From: Grifola frondosa
Lineage: Eukaryota; Basidiomycota; Agaricomycetes; Polyporales; Grifolaceae
DNA: 64,000 bases
Direction: 5' to 3'
Assembly (NCBI GenBank): GCA_001683735.1
Contig: LUGG01000043.1
Coordinates: 186,001-250,000, forward strand
This document shows, one piece after another, positions 49,994 to 61,660 of the stretch; the first letter of the stretch is position 1, and each line of letters begins with the position of its first letter. Made by a program: the position numbers and the translations under genes. Under the pieces are notes generated by a model. The model had not been told where the DNA came from, ran no database searches, and saw nothing but the letters and a program-made list of their open reading frames with translations.

Positions 49994-52900
49994 CTACAAC
50001 GCCTCGCCCATTTCCTGGGACCCGCCGAACGTCCCGCGGCTAGGTTCCCGCACTAGCGTAGGACGCGTGAAGTCAAAATCAAAGCTGGTGTCGGGCGGGT
50101 TGTGTGGTTTGTCGCCGTAGTAGTTACTCAGTAGCGACATGTGTCCTGGCGACACGTTAGTAGGTGGTGCGGGAAAGTCTGACAGCCCCGACATCCGCGA
50201 TGTGTTTGTCATGAAGCTCGAGCGCGCTGCGTCGGACGATAGAGGGGCAGCAAGGCTGGACTGCTGCGACATTATCCGAGATGGTTGGACGTCCTCACTA
50301 TGGTGCGCGCTCTGCGGACTGCGTTCGCCTTCTTGATACCCGAGGACGGAGAGGTGTGTCGAGAACCTCTTGGGTGTGGCAAAAAGAGGAGGAGTAGAGA
50401 GAGCTTCGACAGCCCCCAATCGTAGATCTGTAAAATCCCAGTAACGTCAGCAAAGGTTCAGTCCCACAGGATGCAGACTAACCATGTTCCTCATCCAAAG
50501 CAACCTCCAGCTCGGACGACGCCCGCGATGACTCGACGTCCTCCGGGATATCGTCAGATGGTTGTGTGAGTGTCATATGTTCGTCGATGGGCAGTCTAAG
50601 AGGAGATATCCGCATGTCATGCCGGGAGCTGCTATCCGAGGAAGACTGAGAAAGGGCGCCAGGGAAGTCCGTGACCATGTCGTCGGGCGCGAACCGCGCA
50701 TCCCGCCAAGCCGCATGCTCCACATCGGCGACGAGCGATCATCGTTGTCGACGGAGTCCCTCGTGAGCTCTCTCAGCTCCTCTAAATTCTCGCTCAGCTG
50801 CCGGGCGAGCGTGGTTAGGCCGCTCAGGCTGCGGGTGCTGCGCGACCCGATATCTATGGGGATGCTCCCGCTGGGCCTGCGGGATCGCGAAAGAAATAGA
50901 TGTATCCTCGGGGGATATTGCGGGAGGATTATAGAACAAGTCGCGGAAGCGCTCGAGGTCCTCCGTGGTGTTGATGGGGCGCGGAGAGAGCGGAGGTGAG
51001 GACTCATGCGAGACCATCCCTGGGGATGACCCGGACGAATTGCCACTCTGCAGTGCAGAAGTGGCAGAGATTGTACGCCGGAACAGAGGGGGGTTGATGC
51101 TGTCCATAGGCGACGACGCGAGCGTATGATTAGAGGACACACGCGGGGCATCGCGAGACACACCACGGCCAGCGCTGGAGGCCTGACCGTGCTTGGGGAC
51201 AGAGAGCATCTCCATCTCCGACACGTCGTCCTGCACGGGGCTATCAACTTGCTCTTGCTCTGGCAGGACCTGACCGCCGCAGAATCCGGCAGCGCATTTT
51301 CGTGGTCCTCGCTAGTCCCGAGCCCACTATCCGTACTCCCCCTGCCCAGCAACGTATGGCTCAGTGCCTCCGCGAAGCCCCACTCGCTGACACGCTTCGA
51401 CGACGGGCCGTACGGATGTCTGGTGGGATTCAGCTGGACAGCCGGGTTTGTCTGGGGCGCAGGCGGAATGACCACAGTAGGAACAGGGGTGAATGGTGAA
51501 TACTGGATCTCCTCCGGTTGAATGACGCGGATTTTGCCGGGGCTGAGCTCCGCGAACATGCTGGTGTGCGGATCCACTTCGAGATGCTGCCGCGATGTCG
51601 AGATCGCACTCTGCCCTGCTGTCGGCGCGGCGTATGGGTGCGCTACCTGGGCATACGGCGAGTACGGGTGTACTAAGATCGGCTGCCGATGTCTCGTCAC
51701 ACCGTCCTTGATAGTCGGGACCTGTATGTCCGGAGGCCTCTTAATCACCGGTGCCCTCGACGACGACGGCTGATTGTACGAATACACGGCGCCTTGTGCG
51801 TAAGGGTGGGCAGGTATTCGAATGGGCTCCTGATCCGGGTAGTTCGGGGAGTGGTCCTCCGATCGGGGCGGTGACGATATCGCGATGCCCACACCTTCAC
51901 CGGACGCAGATAAGCCAGACGGAGTGGGCGACACTCCCATCGGACCCCCGGGCTCAGTGTGAGCATCGCACCAGGCGAAAGCTGCGCCGGCGGCGTGATC
52001 ACCACGATGCCTTCGCTGTCCCCCCGCTCTTCCTGACTCAACTGGTCATGCAGCCGAATGACCTTCGTGCCGTCCCTCCGCAGCGCGTCCTCGATCCCGC
52101 CTGCGCCCGTCCACTTCTCCTCCGCATGGGCCTTCTCCTTGTCCCCGCCGCGAATCCGCACAACCCGGCAGCGGTAGTCGCAGTCGTGCGCACGAGCCGC
52201 AGCGCAGACTTGCCAATGGAGTGATTGCGCCCGTGCCCTGGCGTCCACATAAACGACTCATTCGACGGGTGTAGCGACACTGAGCCAGCCGAGTTCGAAT
52301 GCGCATGCGACCGCGACCGCGTGCGCGTGTGCGTCTGGTGTGAGGTGGAGGTGGAGGTGTTGGCGCCCACGCCCGACCCCGAAATAGTCGTCGCGCCGTG
52401 TTCATCCGACCCGCGCAACGACTGCGACTGCGAGCGTTGCGGACGCACATGCACGGTCGGCGCGCGCGCCTGGTTGCCAAGGAGTGTGCGTTCCGCGAGG
52501 ATATCGAACGCGCTCGCCGCGGCGGTGTCATGCCTGTGGATGCGTGCTTGACCCCTCCTCCAAGCGACTTCGACCGCGCGCGAGAGACAGACCGCGCACG
52601 CTTATTCTGGAACGAGCGCGTTGCCTGCGCCTGCCACGCTTTGCGTTCTTGTTCGAGCTGTCTGCCGTCTTCGAGCACCCTGCGTGAATAAAACGTAAGT
52701 TCCAGCGCCTGGTGTCAGATGAGACGTGGTAGTCAACAGGCGTGGGAATGTAGGCGGTGACAAGTTAAATGCATAAATGGAAGTTCTCTATGAAATAGAG
52801 CGCGCGCGAAACTGCACGTACTTGGCTAATGAAGGGACGGGACTCGGCAGTGCCAGGTCATCTAGCGCGAAGCTCTTTGGTCTTGGCGCTCTTAATGTGG

Positions 52901-54066
52901 ACGGCCCAGCGATACTAGCACTCGGATTCTGCATAACTTCTTGCACAGGAACTTTAGACGGTGCCAACTGCGCCGCAGACTTGGCCTTTTTCAACCCCCG
53001 CGCTGTGGGGCTTCCTCTCTTGACGTTATCTGTGCTCGACTTTGCGTCTGTGCGTCGGCACTAGGACTCGCAGGCCATATTGGGCTACCTGGCGGGCTCA
53101 CAATCCGCCCGCTGCTCCCACTCGTGCTGCCCTTTTCGCGTCCATCTTCAGTGCGCAGCGCGAACCGCGGGCGCGGCAGGATGAGCGCATCACACCATGT
53201 CTCCGCGGAGAGCCACCGCTGCTTCCCCTTTGGTAGCGATGGAGCAGGGGCTGTGGGGTGGCGCAAGTTGGGGGTTGAGAGGGACGCCTTGATGCTCAGC
53301 CGTGATGGACGCCGAACCGGCTTTAGGTAGGCGGGTGCCGTGGGCCTGCGTCCGAGTGGGTCGAGCAGGGGGATGGCGAAGCGGGGAACGTTAGACGTGT
53401 GCGCCTTCGTCACCGGGCCAGGGGCAGGTGCCGGCGTGGGCGGGACGGGCGCCGCGTAGGCGTACGGATGTGGGCGAGGAAATGACTGCTGCTGCTCTTC
53501 TGGCCTGGAGTACAGCTGTGCGGGATCTGCGAACAGCTGCTCTGCGGTCGATGATAGGGGACGCAGATGCCCCACCGAGGTAGAGTGCTGCAGTGCCACT
53601 GCACGCTTATGGGACTGACCGAACGAAAGGATGCTCGCGAAGCTGGAGCGGTGGTGCGATGGCAGATGGCTGGTCTCTTGCTCGCGACGCACGGGCATGG
53701 GAGATTCGCCCACACCACCAGCCGTATTTAGGGACGAGACTCGTGCGCGACTGCTCCCGCGCTTGTATTCATCCGTGGTAGGTCGCGAGGCACTCGACAT
53801 GGCCCGCATGCGGACGGAGGGTCTGTCCGCGTGCTCATCACCGTTCTCCATGAGCCAGCCGCTGACAAGGTGCCCCAGCTGTCCGTGTCTCGCTCGTCCT
53901 TGATTCTGGGTGGTTCGTAAGGACCGTTGTAAGGGATATACCAGTCTTCGTCTGTAGCATCTGGCTCGCGCGTTAGGGGCGACGCCGGATTAGACCTAAA
54001 ACCGAAGTTGAGACCAAGACGAGAGAGACGGGACAACGGGGTGGACGACTGAGACTTGGTAGCCAT
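49994..54066 (-). CDS. Large Ser/Pro-rich disordered protein, conserved in Agaricomycetes, function unknown
   Basis: ATG 54066 starts MATKSQSSTPLSRLSRLGLN and EDWYIPYNGPYEPPRIKDER. After an intron come long Ser/Thr/Arg-rich exons: SFASILSFGQSHKRAVALQH, PLLDPLGRRPTAPAYLKPVR, KGKQRWLSAETWCDALILPR; then VLEDGRQLEQERKAWQAQAT (a short helical segment), RSVSRARSKS, SLHPSNESFMWTPGHGRNHS, PYAQGAVYSYNQPSSS, EIQYSPFTPVPTVVIPPAPQ, RFRDLFYNPP and SLSGLTTLARQLSENLEELR. It ends SRGTFGGSQEMGEAL at 49994-49996. No catalytic fold is visible; the composition and scattered SP/TP sites suggest a phosphorylated regulatory or scaffold protein. The frame changes near 51274, 50900 and 50725 are not explained by introns. 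The short helix near 52650 could be a coiled coil. Confidence 0.7.
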
Positions 54067-54859
54067 GCATGAGGAGGACGGACTCTTTGATGGCAGGGAA
54101 GATGATGGGAGAAGAGGAATGACAGCTGCGATGAGCGTCGGCGATGTTCACGACAGTGTGCGCGACCCACGCTAATTATTCTTATTTTCTCAAACGCGCT
54201 ACTGCATCAGGCACTTACATTTGCTTAGCGTCTGTTAAGTCTGGTCAAAACCGATCGTGTTCTGATGCCGGGTTATAGCGGCCCGGTTTTGACTTCGCTG
54301 CTTGATCTAAGTTCAACTGCCACACATAACTTGTGCTCAGTAATTTTTGTATTGCTTAGCTCTTTTGATTAACGAAAGAACGACCTATCATGAAGAAACT
54401 CGACTTCGATTTGTGTCCTCAATCGAGACAACCTCAGTCAAAGATGCGGTTCCTAGCGCTCGTTTGCCGGAAAGTGCCGGCAGATCAGTATCTGTATGTT
54501 CCTCATGAACATTGTAGGCGCTGGCCACTGTATCACTCGTGCAACTAAAGCATGTACTTAGCTCAAGTACTCACGACGGTATAGTCTCATTTGATTTTCT
54601 TCTCTCTAGGACGCATCGATGTGAGTCATCTTCTATTGGAGTGGTTTCTTTTCTCTAGCGTCCTTTCCTCACTGTACACATTGAATATTAACATTCATCT
54701 CTCCGAGTTTTTGATGTGCCTTCTCAGTGCGTACAGCCCGAACGTCGAGGATGCTTTGCACGCCTTCATAGCTCATTCGCGAGCGGAGGTAATTGACGGT
54801 TCGCGCTTCATTCCAGAGCAGATGATATTCAGTTCAAAGCCTACTGAGAATCGACTTGA
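54067..54859. other. Intergenic up to the right repeat arm
   Basis: No gene recognised. The Crinkler N-terminal coding sequence found at 5400-5562 is not present here. Confidence 0.6.
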
Positions 54860-57800
54860 CTGTAGAACGAGCGGTGTTGGCCCGAGAGCCCTCCAGTGCC
54901 ACGCAATATGTGCATCTATCATCGGAACAGTACAAGGGTCCCATCAATAACGGCCGCCCTGCAGACCAGACGGGACCCCATTGGTGATCTACCACCCCGT
55001 TTTTTGCAAGTTCATAGACCTGTCCTCTGCAAGAGAGTATGCGTGGCCCACGAACTTTTGGCCGTCGCGGCGTCTATATACGATGACGAGGATGCGAGGT
55101 TCAAAGGCATGGAACCCACATTAGACAGGCTATTGAATGATGTGTTTAATGAGACAAGGGTCTGCAACACTAGGAATACGAGATGCTTGCCAACCGAAAC
55201 TCGATCGTCTGGTTTTGCGCTTCGCGCCGTGGTCGAGGCCAAGAACGAAATCGGGAAATGATCTGTCCATACAAGGCGGCATGTACTACCGAAAATGCTG
55301 GGTTCAACCTTGGTTGGAATTCATCTTTTCTCCACGGCTGCACAACCTTCTCATACTTCGGTGGTACACGAAGATGGGGCCCATCCTCAACGCCTGTTGC
55401 TGTCCAAGTTTCGTGATCTCCATCGCGGGCCCGTGGATGTGCGTGCTCGGCGCAACGTTCGTCAACAGCGTCATCGTCCAACCACTGACGGACTACATCT
55501 CGCTGGGCGGGGAGCCCGATTACGAGCAACGTGTGTGCGCGGTGGTGCGAATCTTCCACACGTTGTCCGGCTGCATGCATGACCTCAACATGTTCTACAG
55601 CCCCTTGGAGGTATCTGACACCCTCATCTCGAGTCGCCTGTTTCCGTGCTTTGCATTCTATATCTATGGCGGCGCAGAAGTCAGACTGACGTACGAGTGT
55701 ACCCTGCTAGGGAAGGCCGTCTTCTTAGCGTTCACGCAGCACGGGGACGCCGTCGTGGTGAAGTTCACCGAAAGCTACTGCAAAGCCGCGCACCTCCTCC
55801 TCGCCGAGCACGGGCTCGCGCCTCCTCTGCGGTACCGCAAACACTTTGGCGGCGGCCTGCACGTGGTCGTGATGGATTTTCTCCCTGGGCCGAATCTGGC
55901 TTTAGCCAAGACGACACGCACATCCATGGTACATACCCCGCGCTTGCATGAGGACGTCAAAGAAGCCGTGCGGCTTCTGCACGAGAATGGCTATGTTTTG
56001 GGGACCTGCGCGCACCGAACATCGTGCTGCACATGTGGGAGACGGATAAGGAAAGCGGAGACGGACGAACAGAGGTCGAAGGAGCTATGCTGGTCAACTT
56101 TGACACGGAGCCGGTCGCGCGGTATCCTGTCGTTCTCATTGATATGGGCGACATTGCATGGGCGCCCGGTGTGGAACGTGGCGGGATCATACGCAAGGAG
56201 CACGACGAGTGATTCCTGAACGAGCTGCTTTGCTATTGAGCCCGCATCGGATTGTGGTGCAAATAGCAAACTGGTGTAGACGATTGCATGTTACAAAGCC
56301 TGATGACTGTCCGCGCTCTTTTTCGCCATTTCATTTCGTGCATTTTGTTGAAACCCTGGGCGCTGAGCCCTGTCGTGGCTTCCTAATATACAATCAGTTT
56401 ATGTATACACATATTTCACTCAGTCAAGAATCCGCGCATCTGCCAATATGCAATCCACTTCGCCACGTCCTCTCTTCCAAGAACAGCTGCTTCCTTCAAT
56501 GATCCACAAACACCCACGGCACGCTCCGTGCTGGGAACAATCATCCTGTACTTGCTGAAGAAATCCAGTAAAGTCACAGCTGGGTTGTCACCTAGCGCAG
56601 CCTGATCCAATCCCGAATCTGCATGCATGGTTTGAAGCTTGGAGACCCACTCAACCCAGGGGATCGTCGGTAGGTCGAGCAGATCCGAAGCAGCATCGCT
56701 GAATACGGCCCAAGGGACCGGCGGACAAGGAAGGACGGGCTCCCAGACCCAGTCATCTCCAGTAGCGCAGATGCGGCAACGTCGACAGGAATCCAAGAGA
56801 TCATCTGCGGGATGAATCAACGACACGCGCCAGGGCATGTTGATTGAAAACTGACCTCGTCCTGCACTGGTATTGCCTTGAGAGCCTGAGAGCTCCGTAG
56901 CATGCTCGGCACCCACTCCTTCTCGCCCCATCCACCATGAATGGTGTCTCCACACAGCTGCCCAACGCGCACGATGTTGACGTGGATGCCTGTCTCGTGC
57001 ATCGCCCGCAGAAGAATGCTCTCCGCGACCACTTGCTCTCGCCGTATCCTGTGCCGATAGCGTGAATGGCATTATGCACGGGATCCTCTAACGAGGGCGA
57101 AGAAGGCTGGTCTAGAAGAAATGCTGATTGAGCTGACACCGTTCAGAAGACGTCGACGCTGAACTCACTCTGAAGCACGGATATCGAGCTTATGAACAAG
57201 ATCGAAGGCGGCGTCGAACGCGCGGAGTCGAGTGAAAATTGCACGAGGTTACGGACACCCGCAATCAAAGGTTCGAACGATGAGAGGGTCAAGTTGAAAT
57301 CGACCTGCCAAGCTGTATTCAAATGTCCTCAGTGAGGGACAAACAACGGAAGTGAGAGTCCCATACCATTGTGTATGATATTGGTCACGACACCTTGCAG
57401 CTGTGGTCGCGCAAAGGAAGTAAGAACATTCCGTAAATTGATGAAAATAATACAATTACCTCTTTATATTTATCGTGTCCGAGCCCTAGATCCGGATGCT
57501 GTAAGTTGGCTCCAAATAGCAACACTTTATTGGACTCCAGTAAACCAGGATCCAGACCCCATCTACAAAAGCCTCTTTCTGTCGATTTTCAAGACCTGAA
57601 TGGCTTCCTCGATTCAAAGCAAAAATCTTGGAAACGGATGGCTTGTAATAAGCTGAGCCAGAAGATGACACCCGAGGCGACCCGTGGACCCGGTGAGCAA
57701 GACAACATCTCCCGAAGGCCAAAATGAACTCCCGTATTGTGCCAGCATCGCCTCCATACGCAGAGCATTCTGGCTGCCTACATCATCATCGTTCGTCGAC

Positions 57801-59760
57801 ATGTCCTGATGTAAGCAAGAAATAAACGTGGCCAGCGCAGTAATCGAAGGATTACTGTAGACGAGACCGAGAGGGATGTTATTCAAAGTAGCCTTCGTCG
57901 TTTGTCGAAGTGCGCGTATGATCGAATTGCGAATGTAGGTTGCTTGAAGACTATTATCAAATGGTTAGCCAAATATTAAATCAAGTGTCTGAACCACTGG
58001 CCTATCACATCCGTGTTGGAATATATCTTGGTCGTCCTGTAAGTCTGTCTTCATAGCTCCTTCGATGACGCTCCGGACAAACTTCAGAGGCTCATCCCCG
58101 ATCCAGCTGTGTGGAATTGGAATATCCGCTTGTGACCAGAGTTCGAAAACGTCGTACAAGCCCTCGATCTCCTCTTTGTACGCGTCAACAATGATTCCAC
58201 GCCTGGGTGTGCCTTTGGCTGTGTAAGCGAAAGGCTTTGAAGGACTTGCAACGAGGATCATCTGAACGCCAGTCAAGAGTTGAGTCCCGTTGACCTGCAA
58301 AGAGTGTGCAGTCGTACCTCTTTCAACAATCGCGAGTGACCAGGAGCACATTCATTCATTCTCTCCACAGATGGCCTAGTGCACATGATGAGACAAGGTC
58401 CGACAGTTGCAGACGGATCTGAGGACTCACCAAATCTTCATCCTGAATTCCGCCAACTTTGATTGCTCCTCCGGGTCGAACCCGAAGTCCTCCTTCGGTT
58501 CAACCAGAACTCCGTTCTGAAACTTCCCCTTCCCGAATATTACTGCGCCAGCGATGTGCGGGTCTGTGGACAGGATGGCCTCTATCCGATACGATCAGTC
58601 TAAAGTTGCATCTATGCATCTGCTGGATCCTTGCCTAAGGGAATAGGGTTTGTCTGGGAGTCTCGGAATCAACACCGCCGTATAGTATCGATGTCATGCA
58701 AATACCTTTTCACCAGTAGACAATGCTATTTGATCATCTACACGACCAAATATCTTCCAACGGGAGGTAGATATCGGATGACGTTGTAGAAGGTCGCCTG
58801 TGCGGAAGGCGGAGTGTCCATCCTTTGTTTCCGAATTGATGACATTCGGTTTGAAGAAACAATCGTGCTAAAAGAGAAGGTCATTGCAAACACCGCCGAT
58901 AGACCAGCTATTGTAGACATACTATGACAGTTGCTTCATAGATATCGTCATAACCATCCTGTTGCAGCATCTCCACGGCAAGTTGAGGCGAAATTTCGAA
59001 GTACTCCCATTCATCAGGACTCGGCACTTTGGCGGGAAGGAGCTTACAGAACACCCCTATCTCCGTCCTTGATGGTTTCAAAGCATGAGAACGAGTTATC
59101 TCATCCGTTCAGAGACTGCCTCACGTTCCGTATATAGGAAATATTTTGACACCCATAGTGACCAGCTCGTCCCCAATTGCCTTGTTGAGTGAAGCACCAG
59201 CATACATCTTTCCGCGTCATGGTCAGAGGATGTGAGAAACCGGTACTTGACAGACGTACAAGTGCACGGAGAGATTTCAGAGCGGGTATCAGCTTTGGAT
59301 CGCGGAACCATGCCTGATGAACAATAAAGGTGTCAAGCACGGTAAATGACAGGCGTCAATGTATAAACACACTTCGATGAAAGACGGGACGCAGAACACC
59401 ACCTCGCTATTGGTTGCGAGGATATCTTCGATATAGTTTCCAGGAGTGGGAATTACCGGCGGGAGGGAAGGCTTGAAGACGCCTATGATCATGCCAGAGG
59501 TAACCTACCAACCGAAATTCTTGAGAAGAAAAAGCACTCCATCGCGTAATCGGACTCACGGGCCAGATAATGCCAGCTAAACCCATGATATCTTGAAATG
59601 AATCATTTAGCCGCAGCTCGACAAAGCACGAAGGTTCTGACTCACGAAATAGTGGACAAGTATGCATGGAGACGACAACATCACACAAATCAACTTCCCC
59701 AAACCCTGCAAAGTATAAAGAATTGAGAGGTCTACCAAAAAAAAAATAGAGCAGGTCACG
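54860..59760. repeat. Right arm of the large inverted repeat (part paired with the window)
   Basis: Reverse complement of 1-4940, as described for the left arm. Homology starts abruptly near 54860-54870 with the shared 'gtgttggcccgag' block. It ends at 59760 only because the left arm leaves the window there. Confidence 0.93.
54868..56239 (+). pseudogene. Crinkler-kinase, right-arm copy: 5' truncated and inactivated
   Basis: This copy matches the left copy's middle and kinase regions: YDDEDARFKGMEPTLDRLL, CCCPSFVISIAGPWMCVLGA, DYISLGGEPDYEQRV and VVVMDFLPGPNLALAK. It has no Crinkler header because the repeat starts inside the gene. Lesions compared with the left copy: the intron donor after YYRK (about 55294-55296) changed from GT to AT; a base is missing near 56000, just before the GDLRAPN loop; nine bases are lost and Asp becomes Asn in the metal-binding motif (LIDFDW to LVNFD, 56090-56104); and a TGG to TGA stop lies at 56210-56212, nine codons before the original end. 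At the left copy's frame-break site (3946) this copy reads through. It is almost certainly non-functional. Confidence 0.88.
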
Positions 59761-60628
59761 CGCACAGGGGCTTTTGGCAATTTGAAGAAAAGTCCGGTTG
59801 TGAATGAATATGGGCTTGGGCATTGATGTAGAACCTGCGAAAAAGGAGACATTATTGCTAGTCATAATGTGGAAGCGCAAGGAATGTACCAGAGGAATGG
59901 CAAATAATCACTACTCGATCCAGATCTAACTTTCCGAACTCGATATCATGTTCTGCGCTCGTTGTGTCCCAGCGTCGTTTGACAGTTTGTCAAAAGCAAC
60001 ATCGTCACCACATCTACATGCCACCCGTCCCGCTCGAGAAGTTCCACAGCCTGGCTACAGAGACGCTTCGTGGCAGCATCTTCACTTATATAAAGTTGAG
60101 AAACATAGTTGGTCCGAATCAAGTGTGCGATAATAGCGGCAGTATTGCGGATAGACAAGGGGAAAGGAACTGTAAATCAAAGGATGTTTGTGGTTTGTGG
60201 AACGTAACGCTCTGTAAATCGGCCCACACTCACCAAAGCCCATGCGCATCATGCCCACTATCAAGGAAACATAGCTAATACAGAAGGAACGCACGTACCT
60301 GCACAGGCCAAAATCGCGATGGTAGGACCCTGGTTTGTTGGCCTATTAATTCCTTGCGCCTTATGACTGTCTGCGATGCGTCCGTACTGAGCGGACACAA
60401 ATCTAGCCATCGTCTTGATTGTGTGCCAGGCGTCGAGGTAGGATAGGAAAACCTTCCCATCCTTACCATCGGAATAAACGAAGAGCGGGTGGTGGGGTTA
60501 TGTTCCGCATTGTATTCAAAGAGCTCCGGGACTGTGTAAGTACCATCGAGTGGCGGCGGGCGAAACGTAGGACAGTTCTGAGCTTGGGATGTTAGGGTGC
60601 GAGGGCATACGGAGAAGCTAGAATGCAT
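56416..60628 (-). pseudogene. NRPS-like adenylate-forming reductase (A-T-R), right-arm copy, full length but multiply frameshifted
   Basis: ATG 60628 starts MHSSFSVCPRTLTSQAQNCP, then PTFRPPPLDGTYTVPELFEY. The A domain continues with STSMPKPIFIHN (about 59830), YAGASLNKAIGDELV (about 59200), FRTGDLLQRH, WKIFGRVDDQIALSTGEK, then TPRRGIIVDAYKEEIE. The carrier is FQHGCDSLQ, split by a GC-AG intron at 57951-58001. The reductase reads LLTGSTGRLGCHLLAQL (57660-57720, NAD loop intact here), HNAWQVDFNLTLSSFE, GYGESKW, AAVLGREDVAKWIAYWQMRG and stop 56416-56418. Frame breaks occur near 60490, 60020, 59965, 57645, 57572 and 57040; more sequence is lost near 56730. None coincides with the left-copy breaks. 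The intron after TNPIPL uses a GC donor (about 58634) where the left copy has GT. Substrate unknown. Some breaks lie in short homopolymers. Confidence 0.87.
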
Positions 60629-61341
60629 AGTGGGATAGAACAAGTGTAGGAGACGGGATAAACGACTCCGTTCCGAGGGTGCGTGATATATATATCGTCT
60701 GAGGATGAACCCTACGCGTAAGATGCGTACTTCGGATTCTGTTCTGAGCTACCAGCGCCGCACTCATACGACTAGGTGATTTTTCCACGGGACAATGGTG
60801 TCCAGCTCAAAGCCGCATATGAATAAGTATTTTGGACAAGCCGTTGGCCTCGCGATTCTGATGGCTTCTGCAGGTAATCGGCGATGACTCGTACACCATT
60901 CGTGCCTGTGGCACGAACCTTCGGAGGATATAAGGCCTACTTGTGTTGGTCCGATCGTGATACTTATATTTGAATTTAGCTCACGGTTCACAACACATCT
61001 CATCAGTGTGGAAGAACGTGCCTTTGCATTCCGAATAACAGTGGCTTCTGCATGCGCGCCCCGTATTGCACAGCCATATTGAATATTAGCAAGGAGATCT
61101 CGAGAGAACGAAGTCAAATCACGGAGAACCGGCACGCGATGAGCAAACATGACAAGAAACGAGGACGTTTAATCAACACTAGTGGGAACCCGTGCCATCA
61201 GAAAAATCGGAGACGCCGGTATACATAGATGGTACCGATCGCAGTCCCAAAGCATGTGTTGTTATGATACATAAGTATTTGTGATTATCATACAAGAACA
61301 AAAATTATAATACTCTGACCAAAAATTAAAGCGACAAAAAA
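60629..61341. other. Flank of the NRPS-like gene
   Basis: A TATATATATA stretch near 60689-60698 could serve as a promoter for the NRPS-like gene. No other feature. Confidence 0.4.
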
Positions 61342-61660
61342 TAATGAGATTGTCCGAGCTTGCATGGTCATAATTGTAGTACATGTTAATATATTGCATG
61401 CACTGATGAAATAGGTGAAATAGTTGCACCTAATTCACCGTGGATTAAAAGGTCAAAAAATAATGAGATTGTCCGAGCTTGCATGGTCATAATTGTAGTA
61501 CATGTTAATATATTGCATGCACTGATGAAATAGGTGAAATAGTTGTACCTAATTCACCGTGGATTAAAAAGTCAAAAAATAATGAGATTGTCCGAGCTTG
61601 CATGGTCATAATTGTAGTACATGTTAATATATTGCATGCACTGATGAAATAGGTAAAATA
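61342..61660. repeat. Minisatellite: three near-identical 119-base tandem units
   Basis: Units start at 61342, 61461 and 61580, each with 'taatgagattgtccgagctt'. Units 1 and 2 differ at about two positions; unit 3 is cut short near 61656. The surrounding 61230-61760 is AT-rich. Confidence 0.95.
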
